Below are positions 62,901-64,000 of a stretch of DNA of 64,000 bases, one piece after another. The position numbers and the translations under genes were made by a program. Under the pieces are notes generated by a model. That model searched no databases, had not been told where the DNA came from, and worked only from the letters and a program-made list of their open reading frames with translations. Source of the DNA: Pycnococcus provasolii (lineage: Eukaryota; Chlorophyta; Pseudoscourfieldiophyceae; Pseudoscourfieldiales; Pycnococcaceae); the NCBI GenBank assembly GCA_938743325.2, contig OW568898.1:186189-250188 (forward strand). Direction: 5' to 3'. Position 1 is the stretch's first letter. Each line of letters starts with the position of its first letter.

Positions 62901-64000
62901 ATGCGCCAGAATCATCAGAGAAGGGACTTTCGCGGGAGGCATCAGCAGCCGTAGGTTCATCTTGAGATATCATCTCGGAATCCGCGTCCGCTGAACTCGC
63001 AACGACGCTGGTACCGGAGTCCTCCTCCTTCTCCGCGGCAGCATCCTTGCTTTCGCGCCGTGCGAATGACACGAGAGGTGGGTCGTCGTCCTTCGCACCA
63101 GCCTTTCTCGCAAATAGCGTTCGAAAAGACGCGTTGCATTCAATTAGCAAATTGCCTTTCTCATCACTTGCGCGATACTTTCGCACCACGACGCGCGCAT
63201 CCTCTGAAGCGAGCGTCAGCAGAGCGTTGCCCTTCACCTCCTGGTCCCAGCTCATAAGCGCGTCGATGCGAATGCTCGCAATATCGACCACATACAAGGT
63301 GTCGACGATCTGCCCTGAGGCAGCACCGCGCGGAGCTGCTGCTGCGTGGGTGTCCTCAAACAGTCCCGCAAATTTGACGCCGTTCCGATGCTCATTCCTG
63401 GCCGTATCGCCCGTGCTCTCGTCGATGTCCTCCTGACTGCCACCATTTGTACCCGCGTTTGTTTTTCTCCCCTCAGTGTCGCCAATTACGCTCGACTCGC
63501 ATAGATTCCAGTTAAAGATGCCCACGATGAGCTGGTACTGCGCATCATTTGCGATGGCATGAAGTAGCGCAGGCGCTCGAACCGTCGTGCGGAAAATGGG
63601 GGGGCGTGATGCGGCTGGTGCAACGTTTACTCCGAGGCGGTGTGCGATGCAGGCCCCCACGTCGTCACATGTGTCACGAAAAGTCACACCCCCGTCATGC
63701 TTAGCGTTTAGTGTGCATGCTTGCACTGCCGGCTCATCGCTTGGCACGTCAATTTCGACCGACAAGCCTGACGTTGAGATCATGGGAACAGGTGGCGCGT
63801 CAGAGCCTTTCTGATATGTTCCCATGTCGCAGTCATCTAAATTGATCGTCCAACGGTACGTGTCGCATCCCGGAGTCCAGAACAGCGTGCTTGAGCTAGC
63901 CCCGCTCGCTTCATCCGACGTCACCGTGCAATTCTGCACGGTGTAGCAGCACGAGGCACTTGTCTGACATCGGAGCACGACGCCCTTTGGAGAAAAGGAC
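56980..64000 (-). CDS. VPS13-type bridge-like lipid-transfer protein, 3' part
   Basis: The frame is open from the right window edge to the stop at 56980, so the N-terminus lies outside; about 2,340 residues are visible. VPS13 proteins form long hydrophobic channels that move lipids between membranes at contact sites. The middle of the fragment matches the SHR-BD/VAB region: LEVKREPHGGLSCRVWCSLWICNATGLPLE, the RIRVPGQRRFSLPLCPEE segment and HRVENQSTTRTIYVRQRG followed by LKPGESRALRWPAPW. The end has the VPS13 C-terminal pattern (VDTAMIECTLHVGS, then PDELGSLVVAHYRSAIIEHY) but lacks the usual LLGNP motif, and it finishes in a Gly/Ser tail. Ser/Ala-rich disordered inserts occur throughout. A 7-kb exon without introns is notable. 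Confidence 0.83.
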   Translation of the reverse strand, partial: SFSPKGVVLRCQTSASCCYTVQNCTVTSDEASGASSSTLFWTPGCDTYRWTINLDDCDMGTYQKGSDAPPVPMISTSGLSVEIDVPSDEPAVQACTLNAKHDGGVTFRDTCDDVGACIAHRLGVNVAPAASRPPIFRTTVRAPALLHAIANDAQYQLIVGIFNWNLCESSVIGDTEGRKTNAGTNGGSQEDIDESTGDTARNEHRNGVKFAGLFEDTHAAAAPRGAASGQIVDTLYVVDIASIRIDALMSWDQEVKGNALLTLASEDARVVVRKYRASDEKGNLLIECNASFRTLFARKAGAKDDDPPLVSFARRESKDAAAEKEEDSGTSVVASSADADSEMISQDEPTAADASRESPFSDDSGAYIMGQTALDLRYFRTVDMNARLALLFRDPDVLADWGALMSLLSWLGRGAYSEMPPTDRHVAANVVCACNGEGAVLSAFGAAHTTTLSRGAVLSYTVGGPGGLLVEASLPACRLHFLPEQRSKRKTAASGFVAEGRVEISYASIRDERVYATDVQGLSLWRAELSLGSDVLKSSIVALGRAVLHASDLTYTNKWTVRESGLSTASRQSLTSSPLQFALSYEDVVTSVKCARRLASPSVERAGTQPDNVWGATNPNAEDSEEESAASSGAGTFSMALEGLDATAIDDFEGRWTPLLRVRMLHLAIRFMSQGGDHGGAMGTADSLIEIEAFAPHVGGWEQILQSWRVDANYTTVTKAASASPRRGSQRPTTARKARSEIRIESGPAHLTISRDILRVLTFAVYSWSKDTRLLRRAKEEGQREREASIVARKDVAENQVKRTSSVGKAADAEKAADGRIRAFHPVLVCSALREMACVAPTSNLTTELALEVPGGETIPLGVDILHDMENSTTTLSQPSTSHSIRRNHSSKSLMANVAGPMATKVSLSLDGYEAITAGLNITGEDASGSGHRMQRISSVATPGDASNGGCGSANATASDTSTSAAGVMQSRRSSRVESVGMDGRRRSSTTGTVMTVGRIETHDVSSPLWCPKLFTHVQLEMGRRVLWLLPQFSVKNCAGHALRVTYHPSDDEVVDLGVLPPDGNVPLPIDVGCVGSRSTILFRREVDRDGDSESSEVGNVEIPMSEVVGAYLDEIITVLQQGSYCALSQPISASGAGSSLFLLLGVEEARSSLGKSSGTSAMDTLMAASLSDDGTGSAAAPASSTSTPRSTPPSTPASARSSGDARNPFKAAMDSSPFSSRAKAVPAMADATLVRRAASQIGTAPLVLTLHAPFHFVSELPVTVAFSLLCLPAPPGDGGSVETSIRYPSEHGGTVQPGGISHVTSCDIRENRQLLLRVRALAPSVSGGGGGGGDGDGGGIATSPSTATSPRDAIAFHGIPWSDYVPVAAQGVIAARRVTSLLCPIGNRSIRVHLEVKREPHGGLSCRVWCSLWICNATGLPLECAPCVPASHFSRSSLGFASGAGGAPDADEVEMMQNPSSSAAAGGGMFAGGLFSSLRGSSSQSRRGAGRATAGAAPPPQRMPSASSPSPAAGLSPARESEVAPLPGGVPVPLSFPADDGTEGELRIRVPGQRRFSLPLCPEECRATPSFVSLPAGVRISAGVSQASRAYRHTAVLVLGPQLLIRNLTSRPLSIWQWKPDHAAGVVRFSSASSTSAFSVSTGEDATSIGQYWAGSWSLGSSLSDRSVRQLPAWSYGGREGDPVALSKLPPVAQIDGLGDTQPAYAEGHVSTCLLRVSRTQPAGRPRDEAVAASAAFAVHATGDFLLRVPTSNDGIDVGSLDEGESRNLVLIRVCDVPCASTRLIEIHDFDLGKLDAPHRVENQSTTRTIYVRQRGVSSQGCTPIRLKPGESRALRWPAPWLPPVAEVFSSVSHGKDQGVYGVCIDMEDLEADPVTLRIGNHRGYTSGEGGDLICHVVLRGGSRMLSVRNADASDILSSSSSSLSSMMTSPAPATPEIIPRSMTTGAEDAMIAARAAAMSSATRARTPSRDYRPASSSAAISPRSPRGIQDGAASAATAAPAPAPARELFVKLRAAGFTLVVTVDRRDLLKLASTNVELHLRRLPSAPSLNFDYSVRGFSLDLLAPGLGKFDRLIAAGSAIDGSFKVGSELLARAKFQPALRLAGEVGLGPGVVLHRIKCSIGPVRAWVDGDGLTALAAYLQEEVSDFFAAQKRMQQAAKEAVVVEHVSTSSIRKIWQSLPYAARLMLSSGDGSGDGESGQIGGGASSSNAASTGIYWYIGEAVVDTAMIECTLHVGSLNADRVAFYFPELSLKRLLRAPDELGSLVVAHYRSAIIEHYLELLSGFVAGGLKRVFGALLKPFKYMSAAATGGGGRRSRGGGGGGGGGDASSSTSSSQI

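Overview
The window looks like compact nuclear DNA of a photosynthetic, flagellated green alga, most likely a prasinophyte-grade chlorophyte. The evidence is a plant-type AP2/ERF DNA-binding domain, several proteins with plastid-type leaders (a fibrillin/PAP protein with a twin-arginine lumen signal, a DUF1517 protein, a thioredoxin, a FabG-type ketoacyl-ACP reductase), the intraflagellar transport subunit IFT43, and short GT-AG introns of about 70-430 nt with a yeast-like TACTAAC branch site in one of them. Most genes are single long exons. I found no bacterial operons, rRNA, CRISPR arrays or convincing tRNAs.

Layout: a 3' gene fragment enters from the left (1-643), then organellar bL35 (-), the FG nucleoporin NUP214 (+), a GNAT acetyltransferase/ERF fusion (-), an FMO-like flavoprotein with a disturbed frame (+), IFT43 (-), a BK-type K+ channel (+), a PiT phosphate transporter (-), a WBP2-like GRAM protein (+), DNA polymerase theta with one intron (+), a tail-anchored GYF_2-like protein (-), a lumenal PAP/fibrillin (+), a thioredoxin (+), a DUF1517 protein (-), an unknown Ala-rich protein (+), a decayed GIY-YIG remnant (-), a SET protein (+), a Lys/Ala-rich unknown (-), a giant secreted PSI/lectin-fold protein (+), a GST (-), a giant secreted beta-helix/propeller protein (+), a coiled-coil unknown (+), FabG (-), a CCCH-zinc-finger methyltransferase (+), and the 3' part of a VPS13-type lipid-transfer protein (-) running off the right end.

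Strand alternates almost gene by gene. Convergent 3' ends are very close (3, 50, 73 and 112 nt in four cases), so neighbouring transcripts probably overlap. Divergent pairs share 0.3-1.8 kb spacers holding most of the non-coding structure: hairpins, a 225-bp inverted-repeat element, GGGATCCC palindromes, paired ATCACGTGAT sites and a 28-nt G run. Telomere-like CCCTAA-rich arrays lie at 30.7 and 32.9 kb, inside the chromosome.

The most unusual items are the fusion of a GNAT acetyltransferase to an ERF DNA-binding domain in one open frame, and two very large secreted proteins. One is a PSI protein with a recurring SDT(E/D) motif and a ConA-like domain. The other carries six propeller-type blades followed by three almost identical 1,116-bp beta-helix modules. 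Starts were placed at in-frame ATG codons; several longer frames that open at GTG or TTG were trimmed.
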